Assembly: GCA_963848675.1 (NCBI GenBank)
Contig: CAWKEY010000054.1
Span: 1-35,490 of the forward strand
Reading direction: 5' to 3'
Origin: CAWKEY01 sp963848675
GTDB taxonomy: Bacteria; Pseudomonadota; Gammaproteobacteria; Methylococcales; Methylomonadaceae
DNA: 35,490 nt
Every line of letters starts with the position of its first letter. The stretch's first letter is position 1. Shown here piece by piece: positions 16,435-25,663 of the stretch. Made by a program: the position numbers and the translations under genes. Below the pieces are notes generated by a model. It saw only the letters and a program-made list of their open reading frames with translations. It did not search any database and was not told the DNA's origin.

Positions 16435-17436
16435 ATGGCAATTCTTGACGGCATCAAACGCCAACTGCGCTCGGTCATTGAATGGCAAAACCCTCCCCCG
16501 GACGCCCTGTTTCAGCAATGGACAGACAATGGCGATGAAATAAAAAATGCCTCCACGTTGATTGTAGGTCCAGGTCAAGGCTGCATTTTTGTCTACGAAG
16601 GCACGATTCAGGCGATCATTCAGAAACCCTGCCTGATCAATCTTAAAACCGATAACGTGCCGTTCTGGACAACCATCAAAAAATTCATGCAGTTCTTTGA
16701 GAGTGAACATAAAGCCGGCATTTATTTCTTTAAAAAAAGCAAAGTGCTCGACCAAAAATGGGGCACCCCTTCGCTCATCAAATATGAAGATCCTAAATAT
16801 AAGTTTCCGGTTGGTTTAAAAGCCTTTGGTAATTACAGCTACCAGATTTCGGACCCCCGGGATTTTTTTGTTAATGTTGTCGGCAGCCACAACGACTTTT
16901 TTATCAGCGATTTTCGCAACATCATGTCAGCCCGCATCACCCAGCCGCTGGCTGATTTTCTTGCGAGCAGCAAATATAGCTACATCGATATTGATGCCAA
17001 CCGCGAAGAAATAGCGCGGGGCATGCAAGTCAAATTAGCCATCGCTTTTCGCAAGCTCGGTTTTGCCGTCACCGATTTTCGTATTGAGGGCACCGACTAC
17101 GATGACATTACCTTGAATCGCATCAACCGCATTGCCGATCTAACGGCCGAAGCCCAGGCCGCTCAGGCAGTGGGTCTGGATTATGCCAAGGTGCAGCAGC
17201 TCGAAGCGATGCGTGAAGCGGCGCGAAATGAAAGCGGCGGCGCCGGCATGGGCATGGGTCTGGGTGCCGGGATAGGATTTGGCCAAAGCCTGGCTCAGGC
17301 CATGGCCGAACCGGCCGGGATTGGGACAAACGTCCCTATGGATAAATTGGCGCAGTTAAAAAACATGCACGCTGCCGGCTTGATCACGACAGAAGAATAC
17401 GCCGCCAAGAAAAAAGACATTCTCGACAAACTTTAA
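16435..17436 (+). CDS. SPFH-domain protein with C-terminal SHOCT motif
   Basis: 333 residues. It resembles the YdjI / 'virion core protein' branch of the SPFH (band 7) superfamily: MAILDGIKRQLRSVIEW, then LIVGPGQGCIFVYEGTIQAII, GLKAFGNYSYQISDPRDFF, and a long helical end of the SPFH fold (LNRINRIADLTAEAQAAQAVG). A Gly/Met-rich linker (GGAGMGMGLGAGIGFG, about 258-273) follows. The last 30 residues fit a SHOCT module (LAQLKNMHAAGLITTEEYAAKKKDIL), common at the ends of oligomeric membrane-associated proteins. There is no N-terminal transmembrane helix. The Shine-Dalgarno is agga. The next gene, 4 nt downstream, is a zinc-ribbon protein, which is a probable functional partner. The function is unknown; membrane scaffolding or stress is an inference. 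Confidence 0.88.
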   Translation: MAILDGIKRQLRSVIEWQNPPPDALFQQWTDNGDEIKNASTLIVGPGQGCIFVYEGTIQAIIQKPCLINLKTDNVPFWTTIKKFMQFFESEHKAGIYFFKKSKVLDQKWGTPSLIKYEDPKYKFPVGLKAFGNYSYQISDPRDFFVNVVGSHNDFFISDFRNIMSARITQPLADFLASSKYSYIDIDANREEIARGMQVKLAIAFRKLGFAVTDFRIEGTDYDDITLNRINRIADLTAEAQAAQAVGLDYAKVQQLEAMREAARNESGGAGMGMGLGAGIGFGQSLAQAMAEPAGIGTNVPMDKLAQLKNMHAAGLITTEEYAAKKKDILDKL

Positions 17437-17440
17437 CAAC

Positions 17441-18097
17441 ATGGCCAAATGTATCAGCTGCTCCGCCCCGCTGCCCGCCAATGTTAACCGATGCAGTTAT
17501 TGCGGCACGCGCAATGATGTCGATCTGCACAGCAGACACACGTATGACATCATTGAGGAATCCTCTGATCGCCTGTGCCCGCACTGCGACAAACCATTGC
17601 AAACAATTAATCTTGATCTCGGCACTGACTTTCTGATCGAACGCTGCCCTGACTGTTTCGGTTTGTTTTTTGATCCGGGGGAAATAGAAACTTTGCTTGA
17701 AAACTCGGTTTCCCAAGTCTTTGACATCAATCTGCAGCAGCTGGACAACATCAATACAGACCGCTATCCTGCAAAAAAACCCGTGAAATACATCAGATGC
17801 CCGGTATGCCGTGCATTTATGAACCGGAGGGTGTTTGGTCATCGCAGCGGCGTGATTATCGATCACTGCAATAATCATGGCATCTGGCTGGATAGCGGCG
17901 AAATAACCCATTTAATGGAATGGAAAAAGGCGGGCGGGCAGTTGTTACATCAACAGCAGGCGCTTTCCGAACGCCAAAAAAGAAAAGCGCCCCGTGCGCC
18001 ACTTTCAAATGGTACCGCCGCCGATTATGTCAGCTACGACCTTGAAGTTGATGTATTGGCTTCGCTGACATCCATGCTGGGCAAGCTTTTTAACTAA
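17441..18097 (+). CDS. Zinc-ribbon protein with TFIIB-type zinc fingers
   Basis: 218 residues. There are three cysteine clusters: C4-C7/C18-C21 (an N-terminal zinc ribbon), C46-C49/C69-C72 (zf-TFIIB type: CPHCD..., then ERCPDCFGLFFDPGEIETLL) and C120-C123/C143-H146 (CPVCRAFMNRRVFG, DHCNNHGIWLDSGEITHLM). The paired 'C..C-G-hydrophobic-D-GE' pattern is that of the zf-TFIIB family. It starts 4 nt after the SPFH stop with no clear Shine-Dalgarno, which suggests translational coupling. The tail has no recognised domain. It is possibly an adaptor of the SPFH complex; no enzymatic motif is visible. Confidence 0.88.
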   Translation: MAKCISCSAPLPANVNRCSYCGTRNDVDLHSRHTYDIIEESSDRLCPHCDKPLQTINLDLGTDFLIERCPDCFGLFFDPGEIETLLENSVSQVFDINLQQLDNINTDRYPAKKPVKYIRCPVCRAFMNRRVFGHRSGVIIDHCNNHGIWLDSGEITHLMEWKKAGGQLLHQQQALSERQKRKAPRAPLSNGTAADYVSYDLEVDVLASLTSMLGKLFN

Positions 18098-18108
18098 AAC
18101 GACCATTT

Positions 18109-19833
18109 TTAGGGATACAGCAGTTCCATGTGAGTAACGGCAGAGGTGCTGTTGATTAATTTGTGCAGGCGGCAATCAATTTCTTGCTGGCCGCGTCGTA
18201 TGGTAATAAAGTCGCCCTCTGAATAATCGCCGGTATTCAAGACAACACTATCCGCTTGCTTCAAGGCGCGAATGCCCGGCAATAAAATGGCCCAGCACTC
18301 CCTCTGTATCTGACCCTGCCGGGTCAAACCAATCAATTCGGATTCGAATCCTATTACCTCAATAGCCAGCAGCACTGCATCCTGAGTGTGCCCAGCTATC
18401 CTTCGAATCAGACCAATTTCCAATCTCTCTGCATTAACCGAAGGCATGGCAAAAATATCGCCAATTTTCACTTTTAAATCAGCCGACTTCCATGAAAGCC
18501 GAAAACCATGGGCGCTGCTGTTGAGGATTTCAAATTCTCCCGTAGGAATGTCATCGACCAATTTGTTTTTGCCAATTCCGAGGGTTTTCCAAACACCTGC
18601 ATCGTTTGGAAGCTCACGGCTTAATTTCAAAATTTTGTTAATAGGAGAATTTTCCGCAGTTTTTTTACGATAATGCGTCTCCATCTGGTGCATCCACTCG
18701 CTGCCCTCGGGAACCAAATCCAGATTCGGCACCTGCCAATGTCCGGCAATTCGAGTATCTCGCTGCTGCACCTGCAGCAAATTATTACGTTCGGCAAAAT
18801 CCCTTTTATACAAAAAACTAATCACATTATTAAATCCAAGCACGCCCACACCGGCACCTTGCTCAACAACACGGTTATGTCTCCTTTTTTGAGCCATGGC
18901 CAAAGATTTTACTAGCCGCGTCAACAACTCCCGGTTTATGGCTTTTGTCGCGCCGTGCTCTGATGAGCCCTGCTGTAAAAACTGATAGAGGTTTTTTGCT
19001 GCCAGCACAGACACATAGCGATCAGCCGGATCCTTGCCCTGATGCGGAGTTCTTAAGGCTTTAGGCGGCTGATCCTGGTTTAGATTAAATAAACAAAGCG
19101 CCGTGACGCGCTCCTGAGCATGCTCAAGAAATATTTTTGCCTGTACAGAGAATTTCTTTAAAAAGTGATAAATAGCTTTCATTTCGCGGGGCCTGAATTG
19201 GCTGCTGTCAGCCAGATCAAACAGCAAAACTTGCTTATAGGTGGCATCGATGGTTTTACCCTGGCTTTCCCCGCTATTGATTTCTATATCGAGTAGGCCA
19301 TGTGCTTCGCCCAGCGAATAGATATGGTGACAGAACAGCCAAAAGCCGTCATAAGGCTGCATATAAACTTGCGATATATGTAATAAGGCTTTGCCCGCGG
19401 CTTCTAAAGCCAAAATCAAGGCCAAGGCTATATCTGGAGGTCGGCCAGAGCGAGCAATCAGTTCCTCTCCAGCCAAGGCATAATTTTTCGCCAAGGTTGC
19501 ATAGGCAAAAGTGACGATATCAACCTGCGCTTGTGCTTCAAGCTCAAGTGGGAAACTTGCATCCAGATAATTTTTCTCTAGCTGGCCGGCCAATTCGTCC
19601 AGAAAAGCGCTAATCTCGGTGAGGAACTTCAAATGCTGCTGCGGGCTTATGTGCATTCGGATAAAAACCTGCAACACACAGAACACCTCTTTGCCGGCAT
19701 GGTAGTTTTGTTTGACTGCCAAACCATGCAACCAGTCAGCAAGCGCCCGCTCATTCAATGCAAAAGGAACTTCATAATGCGCAACGCTTGGCACGCTTCT
19801 AAATCTTAACTTTTCCAATCGCCGCCCCCTCAC
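18109..19833 (-). CDS. Large hypothetical protein with possible C-terminal PilZ-like domain
   Basis: 574 residues with no signal peptide or clear membrane helix. The N-terminal two thirds is alpha-helical (LNERALADWLHGL, QQHLKFLTEISAFLDELAGQL, RSGRPPDIALALILALEAAGKALLHI) and contains repeated 'FDLADSSQFRPREMKAIYHFL' type segments. The last 150 residues look like a beta-barrel with GEFEILNSSAHGFRLSW, a layout like PilZ c-di-GMP-binding domains. The N-terminal RxxxR of canonical PilZ is not obvious, so c-di-GMP binding is only a guess. The start at 19833 is not certain; a TTG start a few codons in is possible. It is divergent from the cNMP/HDOD gene with about 147 nt between, and convergent with the zinc-ribbon gene. 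Confidence 0.7.
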   Translation of the reverse strand: MRGRRLEKLRFRSVPSVAHYEVPFALNERALADWLHGLAVKQNYHAGKEVFCVLQVFIRMHISPQQHLKFLTEISAFLDELAGQLEKNYLDASFPLELEAQAQVDIVTFAYATLAKNYALAGEELIARSGRPPDIALALILALEAAGKALLHISQVYMQPYDGFWLFCHHIYSLGEAHGLLDIEINSGESQGKTIDATYKQVLLFDLADSSQFRPREMKAIYHFLKKFSVQAKIFLEHAQERVTALCLFNLNQDQPPKALRTPHQGKDPADRYVSVLAAKNLYQFLQQGSSEHGATKAINRELLTRLVKSLAMAQKRRHNRVVEQGAGVGVLGFNNVISFLYKRDFAERNNLLQVQQRDTRIAGHWQVPNLDLVPEGSEWMHQMETHYRKKTAENSPINKILKLSRELPNDAGVWKTLGIGKNKLVDDIPTGEFEILNSSAHGFRLSWKSADLKVKIGDIFAMPSVNAERLEIGLIRRIAGHTQDAVLLAIEVIGFESELIGLTRQGQIQRECWAILLPGIRALKQADSVVLNTGDYSEGDFITIRRGQQEIDCRLHKLINSTSAVTHMELLYP

Positions 19834-19980
19834 TCTAGCTGCGAATAACTAATCAAATTCTCTACTTGCAATTTGCTATACTAAAAAACAAGCTATTTGA
19901 GTTTAGCATATAGTAAATTTTATGGGCTTTGCGAAATCAAGGTTTTAGCGTTGATCCTTACCGTTATTTAGGAACAAAAG

Positions 19981-21264
19981 ATGTCTTTTCTGAACTCTTT
20001 TTTAAAAGACAAGAAAAATGGTTCGCCCACACGCCGCCTTGCTATTGAACCAGTTTCAATGGATACATTGAAGACACTGATCCCGATCAGAAATTTCAGC
20101 AGCGAAAAACTCGACGCCTTTGCCAACAACCAGCTCTCGGAAGTTTTTCCGGAAAAAAGCGTACTGTTTACTATCGGCCAAGAGACTGATTCAGCGTTTT
20201 ATCTGCTGGAAGGCAGCATCGTCTTGTCCGATGACAGCAAGAAAAGTTATGAAATAGAAGCGGGCACTGCAAAAGCAAAATTTCCTCTCTGCAGCGGCAG
20301 CAAACACACAACCTCCGCCATCGCAAAAACAAATGTGCGGATCTTGCGCGTCTCGCAAAAAATCATGTCGTTTCACAAAACCGACACCTCGCATCTTTCG
20401 GAACTGAACATTCCCGTTGAACTCGCGGACAATCGCTTGTTGCAAACCTTTTCCCAGCATTATCTGCATGAGGAACTGGAAATTCCGACATTACCTGACA
20501 TCGCCATCAAACTGCGCAAAGCCATACTGAACGATATCGGCATCGCAGAAGCGGTAAAAATCATCCAGCTGGATCCGGTGATTTCCGCGAAACTGATTGA
20601 AGTGGCCAACTGCCCGCTTTACATTAGCACCACCCCGGCTAAAAGCTGCTTCACCGCCGTCAACCGCATAGGCCTGAACGCAGCCCGCAATCTGGTCGTC
20701 AGTTTAAGCCTGCATCATATTTTCAAAAGCCAATCGCCGCTGATAAAAAAATTCCTTGATGATATTTGGAAACAAAGCCTTTACATTTCGACGCTTTGTT
20801 ATGTTCTGGCCTCAGTCAGCAAACAGGTGGATCCTGAACAGGCGTTACTCGCAGGGCTTGTTTGCGACATTGGCGCCGTGCCTTTTTTGAATTTTGCCGC
20901 CAATTTACCCAAGGATTACTATACGGAAGCCGACATTCTCCAGGCACTCCCCATTGTCAAAGGCCCGATTGGCTATAAAATTTTGCGCGACTGGGGATTT
21001 TCAGAGGAATTTATCAACATCCCGCTAAACTCTGAAAACTGGTATCAGGACAGCAGCGAAAACCTTAACTTAACCGATATAGTGGTGCTTTCCCGTTTAC
21101 ACAGCAAAATCGGCAAAGCCGAGATGTCTGACTTGCCGGCTGTGACGTCAATACCGGCGGCCAGTAAATTAAGGGATTTTTCCCTGTCTCCCGAACTCTC
21201 GCTGAATTTATTGTATGAAGCCAAAGCCCAGATTCAGCAGACCCTGAAAGCGCTTTCCTTCTAA
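19981..21264 (+). CDS. cNMP-binding / HDOD signalling protein
   Basis: 427 residues. The N-terminal part (about 25-145) is cyclic nucleotide-binding-like: FSSEKLDAFANNQLSEVFPEKSVLFTIGQETDSAFYLLEGSIVL, the shape of a Crp-type beta-roll with the 'G-x-x-x-x-xFYLLEGSI' element. The HDOD domain (about 158-360) has the 'EIPTLPDIAIKLRKAI' entry helix, the 'LDPVISAKLIEVANCPLY' segment and 'AVNRIGLNAARNLVVSLSL', as in the phosphohydrolase-like HDOD family. It lacks the HD metal motif, as most HDOD proteins do. A good Shine-Dalgarno (tagga) precedes the ATG. It probably relays a nucleotide signal into motility or stress control; that is inference. It ends 17 nt from convergent lptG. Confidence 0.85.
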   Translation: MSFLNSFLKDKKNGSPTRRLAIEPVSMDTLKTLIPIRNFSSEKLDAFANNQLSEVFPEKSVLFTIGQETDSAFYLLEGSIVLSDDSKKSYEIEAGTAKAKFPLCSGSKHTTSAIAKTNVRILRVSQKIMSFHKTDTSHLSELNIPVELADNRLLQTFSQHYLHEELEIPTLPDIAIKLRKAILNDIGIAEAVKIIQLDPVISAKLIEVANCPLYISTTPAKSCFTAVNRIGLNAARNLVVSLSLHHIFKSQSPLIKKFLDDIWKQSLYISTLCYVLASVSKQVDPEQALLAGLVCDIGAVPFLNFAANLPKDYYTEADILQALPIVKGPIGYKILRDWGFSEEFINIPLNSENWYQDSSENLNLTDIVVLSRLHSKIGKAEMSDLPAVTSIPAASKLRDFSLSPELSLNLLYEAKAQIQQTLKALSF

Positions 21265-21281
21265 CCACGGCTTTAAAACCA

Positions 21282-22349
21282 TTAGCGCACGCGCTTGATA
21301 GCGAATAGCGCCAGCGCCACAACCGTCAAACTCGGAAAAGCCGCCATAAGTGGTGGATTAAGCTCATAGATAAGCCCCATGTGACCGACAATTTTGTCAA
21401 GAATGTTAAAGCCCATGCCAATAACAACGCCGAGCATCATCCGCGCACCCACACTGACACCACGCTTGACGCCGATAACAAAGGGCGCCGATACCAGCAG
21501 CATCACGAAAGTAACCAACGGATTGATAACACGGCCCCAGAATGCCATCTCATAACGCTGCGATTTTTGATGATTGCCCTTTAAAAAATCGATATACATG
21601 AGCAAGTCATACAGCGATAAATTATCTGGATTAACCACTACAATCTTTAACAGATCCGGCGCAATCGAGGATTTCCAGATCTGCTCGGCTTGACTATTGG
21701 CGGCCATTTGTTCAGTTGAAATTGCTGATTGCTGGATTTGCTCGAGCTTCCATTGCTGCTGGCCCAAGAAAGAAGCCTTTGCCGCATACAAGCTCTGCCG
21801 CAATCGAAAATGATCATCCCGCTCATAAATGTAAATATTCGCCAGACTACCGTCCTCTTCTAGTTTCCGGACATTGATGAATTTTTTACCTTCACGCAAC
21901 CACAGTCCATACCGGGTTTCCATGACCACTTGCTCATTTTTAGCCGTCGTTTTAAGCAGCTGCGCCGATCGCTCAGTGTAGGGGGCAACAAATTCACCGA
22001 CCAAAATGGAGATCATCACTAAAATGACACCCGCCCACATCACCGCTTTGATTATGCCAAGGATCGACAAGCCGGCTGCTCGCATGGCAATCAATTCTCG
22101 ATTGTTGCCCATAGCCCCAAGGATAAACAGACTGCCTAACAAGGCCGAGGAAGGCATTAACTCATAAAAAACCCGCGGCGATGTCAGAGCCAAATAATAG
22201 AAAATCTCTCTTAGTCCATAACTGCCTTTGCCTAAAGCCTTTAACTCGTCGCTGAAGGTAAACAAATTAAACAAGGTCAGCAGCAACAGCAGCGCAACCA
22301 GCGAGCCTTTTATAATTTCCCTTACCACATAAGCCGTTAATACGTTCAC
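21282..22349 (-). CDS. lptG: LPS export ABC transporter permease LptG
   Basis: 355 residues from a GTG at 22349 that overlaps the lptF stop as GTGA; the longer open frame to 22391 lies inside lptF. With LptF it forms the inner-membrane permease of LptB2FGC, which extracts LPS and drives it along the periplasmic bridge. There are six membrane segments: residues about 1-35 (VNVLTAYVVREIIKGSLVAL), 50-85 and about 100-120, then a periplasmic beta-jellyroll (about 130-265), then helices in the C-terminal third (VTFVMLLVSAPFVIGVKRG, VGARMMLGVVIGMGFN, MAAFPSLTVVALALFAI). It is translationally coupled to lptF; an aaggtgacgag leader supplies a Shine-Dalgarno. Confidence 0.95.
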   Translation of the reverse strand: MNVLTAYVVREIIKGSLVALLLLLTLFNLFTFSDELKALGKGSYGLREIFYYLALTSPRVFYELMPSSALLGSLFILGAMGNNRELIAMRAAGLSILGIIKAVMWAGVILVMISILVGEFVAPYTERSAQLLKTTAKNEQVVMETRYGLWLREGKKFINVRKLEEDGSLANIYIYERDDHFRLRQSLYAAKASFLGQQQWKLEQIQQSAISTEQMAANSQAEQIWKSSIAPDLLKIVVVNPDNLSLYDLLMYIDFLKGNHQKSQRYEMAFWGRVINPLVTFVMLLVSAPFVIGVKRGVSVGARMMLGVVIGMGFNILDKIVGHMGLIYELNPPLMAAFPSLTVVALALFAIKRVR

Positions 22350-23500
22350 CTCGTCACCTTGTCCCTGATTTTCATCATAAGCCACTGCCATCCGTACAGT
22401 TTTGCCAATAAAGTTCCACCAATTATCAACAAAACAGCATATAGCCAGAAACTACCCAGCCAGGCAGGAATCGTCTCCTTGATGACCCAGCTCTGACTGA
22501 TGCGCACAAGATTACCGTAACTAAAATAAATTAAAAAGGCGACCAACATGTTGCCGTAGACGCCGCCACGGGGGGAGGTCTGCGCCAAAGGCACCGCCAG
22601 AAATGTTAAAAATATCACGCCCAAAGGGATGGAAAAACGCCGTTGCAATTCGGCTACATTTCTAGTCTCCTTGGAATTCCACAATAAATTGACATCTAGG
22701 GCTTCCCTATCGACATTAGCGGCCGAGGTCTTTTCATCGATTCTCACCGCATATTCGACGAAATTTTCAATATTATACTTAAGCCCTCCAGGTAATCCCT
22801 CTACGCGTTCACCACGTTCCAGAATCATGTAACGTCCGTCGGGCAAATCTTCCAGCCGCCCCTCTTCGGCATTAGTAATCGCCAGTCTTTCACCTTGCCT
22901 GTGTTGCACAAAGACCTGCTGCAGCTTCTTATCGGCTGTGATCTTTTCTACATAAAAAACCAGATCGCCCTGACTGTATTCAGTAAACTTTCCCGCGGCA
23001 ATGCCCCTAATATCGGCAGACTGCTCATCTTTTTGGGTTAACTGCCCCATTCTGGTTTCCGCCCACGGCGCCGCGTACAGTGCCAAACCCAGGCTCAGCA
23101 CACTCAGCGGAAAGACCAGCAGGAACACGGCCCTATAAATAGTTCCTGCTCCGCCACCGGCTGAAAACACAGCGGACATTTCCTGATCCCGGTACATCCT
23201 GCCGATCACCATCAATACTGCCATGAACAAGGCGGCAGGCAAAAAAGCAATGCCGGCGACCACCGTTTTCAAGCCCAGAATACTGAATAAGGTCTCATTG
23301 GACACCTGCCCTTCAATCGCCTTATCAAGAATCCTGATAAACTGCCGACTGACAATAATAACGACAATCACTGATAAAACAGACAGCAGCGTCTTGAGCA
23401 AATCCTGCGCTATCATTTTATCCAGCACCGACACCCATGGCCTGCGCCCTATTTTATAGCCTTTAGGCCAATCTGCTTCCAAGCCTTTCTCCCGCATCAA
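22346..23500 (-). CDS. lptF: LPS export ABC transporter permease LptF
   Basis: 384 codons from the first TTG (23500), with an ATG next at 23497. Family members are usually about 360-370 residues. The conserved start (VLDKMIAQDLLKTLLSV) begins near residue 25, so a GTG at about 23428-23434 may be the true start, and the extra N-terminal 22-24 residues may not be translated. The protein has six membrane helices with a periplasmic jellyroll between helices 3 and 4 (QKDEQSADIRGIAAGKFTEYSQGDLVFYVEKI). It is the partner of LptG in LPS extraction and lies divergent from pepA, the arrangement found in E. coli and many gammaproteobacteria. Confidence 0.94.
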   Translation of the reverse strand: MMREKGLEADWPKGYKIGRRPWVSVLDKMIAQDLLKTLLSVLSVIVVIIVSRQFIRILDKAIEGQVSNETLFSILGLKTVVAGIAFLPAALFMAVLMVIGRMYRDQEMSAVFSAGGGAGTIYRAVFLLVFPLSVLSLGLALYAAPWAETRMGQLTQKDEQSADIRGIAAGKFTEYSQGDLVFYVEKITADKKLQQVFVQHRQGERLAITNAEEGRLEDLPDGRYMILERGERVEGLPGGLKYNIENFVEYAVRIDEKTSAANVDREALDVNLLWNSKETRNVAELQRRFSIPLGVIFLTFLAVPLAQTSPRGGVYGNMLVAFLIYFSYGNLVRISQSWVIKETIPAWLGSFWLYAVLLIIGGTLLAKLYGWQWLMMKIRDKVTR

Positions 23501-23518
23501 AATTTAATAGTTGTGTTG

Positions 23519-23524
23519 TATAAT
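23519..23524 (+). promoter_or_regulatory. Possible -10 box for pepA
   Basis: TATAAT, preceded directly by TG, occurs in the 107-nt gap between divergent lptF and pepA, 84 nt ahead of the pepA start. No good -35 box lies at the expected distance, so this is a weak call. Confidence 0.35.
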
Positions 23525-23607
23525 TCATAGTGAACTGCTCATCCTGAGCCGGCCCCCTTAGGCCTGCTCGGGGCATCAACCTCCTTTCGCAAATTTAAAG
23601 ATAAGTT

Positions 23608-25095
23608 ATGGACTATTCTATAGAAACCTCGCCCTTAGAAAAACTGCAATGTGATTGTCTGATCATCGGTGTTTACCAGGATCAGCAGTTTACACCGTCC
23701 GCAACGAGGCTCAACCAAAGCACTTCGGGCCTGATCAGGAAAATGCTCAGCCGTGGCGACCTGAGCGGAAAAAATGGCGAAACCGTATTAATCAACGCCA
23801 TCCCCGACAGCACCATTGAACGTATTTTGCTGGTCGGCCTGGGCAAACAAGAGCCATTGTCCTCCAAAGACTACCGAAAAGCCCTGTCTGCGGCCATTAA
23901 CAGCTTAAAAAAGACCCCCGTCAAGTCAGTCGCCTGCTGCCTCGCCGAGTGTGACGTCACCAATGGTGGCTGGCAATGGAAATCCAGACAAATCGTCGAA
24001 GTGTTTAACGATGCGGCTTATCAATTTACCCAATTGAAATCGGATAAAGAAACAGAATGCAAAGTCGAACAGGTCCACATAGTCACACCAGAATCTGAAC
24101 GCGCCAGCGCGCAAACAGGCCTTGAACAAGGCCTGGCCATTGCCCGGGGCGTAGACCTCACAAAGCTTCTTGCCGATTTACCTGGCAACATCTGCACACC
24201 GTCTTACCTGGCCGAACAAGCCCTGGCACTGGATAAACAATTCGCCAGCCTGGCCGTCAGCATACTAGAAGAATCCGACCTGGCCGCACTGGGCATGGGC
24301 GCTTTTCTTTCAGTGTCGCGCGGCAGCCGCCAACCCGCCAAACTGATTAGCCTAAACTATCAAGGCGGTGACAAAAACCGCAAACCCATCGTCTTGATCG
24401 GCAAAGGCCTGACCTTTGATGCCGGCGGCATTTCCTTAAAACAGGCCCCCGGCATGGACGAAATGAAATACGATATGTGCGGCGCCGCCGCCGTCCTGGG
24501 CGCACTCCTGGCCGCCGCGCAAATGCAGTTGCCGCTGAATATTATCGGTTTGATACCTTCCTCGGAAAACATGCCCGATGGCGATGCCAATAAACCCGGC
24601 GATATTCTAACCAGCATGTCCGGAAAAACCATCGAAGTGCTGAATACCGACGCCGAGGGCCGCTTGCTGCTTTGCGACACCCTCACTTATGCCGAAAGAT
24701 TCAATCCCGATGTGGTGATTGATCTGGCCACGCTGACCGGTGCCTGCCTGGTCGCCTTGGGCCGAGTACCCAGCGGCTTGCTCGGCAATGACGACGTCTT
24801 GTGTAATGACCTGCTGGCGGCATCCGAAACCGCCAGTGACAGTCTCTGGCGTTTGCCGCTGTGGGAAGAGTATCAGGAACAACTGAAATCCAATTTTGCC
24901 GACATGGCCAATGTCGGCGGCAAAGACGCCGGCACCATCACCGCCGCCTGTTTCCTGGCGCGTTTCGCTGAAAACCTGCGCTGGGCGCATCTGGATATTG
25001 CCGGCACAGCCTGGCGCACCGGGCCAAGCAAAGGCGCAACCGGCCGCCCTGTGCCCTTGTTAAGCCAATACCTAATCAACCGGGCACAGGGCTAA
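23608..25095 (+). CDS. pepA: Leucyl aminopeptidase (M17)
   Basis: 495 residues. Cytosolic di-zinc or manganese aminopeptidase of family M17; in E. coli the protein also acts as a DNA-binding factor in Xer recombination and carAB control. Metal and catalytic residues are visible: K266 and D271 in GKGLTFDAGG, K278, D289 in DEMKYDMCGAA, and D348, E350 and R352 in the signature NTDAEGRL (346-353). The N-terminal 170 residues form the variable domain. It lies directly upstream of holC with a 7-nt gap. No decay is visible. Confidence 0.96.
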   Translation: MDYSIETSPLEKLQCDCLIIGVYQDQQFTPSATRLNQSTSGLIRKMLSRGDLSGKNGETVLINAIPDSTIERILLVGLGKQEPLSSKDYRKALSAAINSLKKTPVKSVACCLAECDVTNGGWQWKSRQIVEVFNDAAYQFTQLKSDKETECKVEQVHIVTPESERASAQTGLEQGLAIARGVDLTKLLADLPGNICTPSYLAEQALALDKQFASLAVSILEESDLAALGMGAFLSVSRGSRQPAKLISLNYQGGDKNRKPIVLIGKGLTFDAGGISLKQAPGMDEMKYDMCGAAAVLGALLAAAQMQLPLNIIGLIPSSENMPDGDANKPGDILTSMSGKTIEVLNTDAEGRLLLCDTLTYAERFNPDVVIDLATLTGACLVALGRVPSGLLGNDDVLCNDLLAASETASDSLWRLPLWEEYQEQLKSNFADMANVGGKDAGTITAACFLARFAENLRWAHLDIAGTAWRTGPSKGATGRPVPLLSQYLINRAQG

Positions 25096-25102
25096 AGCCC
25101 AA

Positions 25103-25585
25103 ATGCCAGGCGTCAGCTTTTACATCCTGGCCTCCGAATCCTTACTGGATCGCTATCTGTTCGCCTGCAAACTGATAGAAAAAGCCTATCGTAGCGGCCA
25201 CTACTGCTATGTACTCACCGACAATGCAGAGCAAAGCCAAAAAATAGACGACCTGCTCTGGACTTTCCGGGCAGGCAGTTTTATACCGCACCAGATTTTC
25301 ACGGGCGAACTGCCGGGTATCGCCAAGGATGGTGTGTATGCCGCAAGCTCGCAGGGAGCGAGCGCGGTCAGTGACAACATTATTCTGATTGGCTCACTAC
25401 CCCCGCCCGTCAAGTGGCAAAAAATCGTAATCAACCTTTCTTCTGCCTGCCCTCAAGCGTTCGAACAAACCGAGCGTATCCTTGAAATACTTGATAATAG
25501 CGAAACCACCAAAACCGCAGGCAGACAGCGTTACCGCGATTACCAGCAGTCAGGAATGGCGATTACTACGCATAAAGATTGGTAG
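25103..25585 (+). CDS. holC: DNA polymerase III subunit chi
   Basis: 160 residues. Chi links the clamp loader to single-strand binding protein during replication. The N-terminus MPGVSFYILASESLLDRYLFACKLIEKAYR and the DDLLWTFRAGSFIPH segment fit HolC. It follows pepA by 7 nt, probably in the same operon. In many gammaproteobacteria valS comes next; here the operon runs into mobile-element sequence instead. Confidence 0.92.
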   Translation: MPGVSFYILASESLLDRYLFACKLIEKAYRSGHYCYVLTDNAEQSQKIDDLLWTFRAGSFIPHQIFTGELPGIAKDGVYAASSQGASAVSDNIILIGSLPPPVKWQKIVINLSSACPQAFEQTERILEILDNSETTKTAGRQRYRDYQQSGMAITTHKDW

Positions 25586-25663
25586 TAAAATTTAAAGCAC
25601 GCCCCTTCAGTACCTAGTCTCTTATCAACCAAGTCTTTACATTTTCTGACAAGAATAAGCTTC

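Noticed and set aside
22349..22391. Longer start of lptG at 22391
   Set aside because: It lies inside the lptF C-terminus; the GTG at 22349 gives a standard GTGA overlap and the normal protein length.
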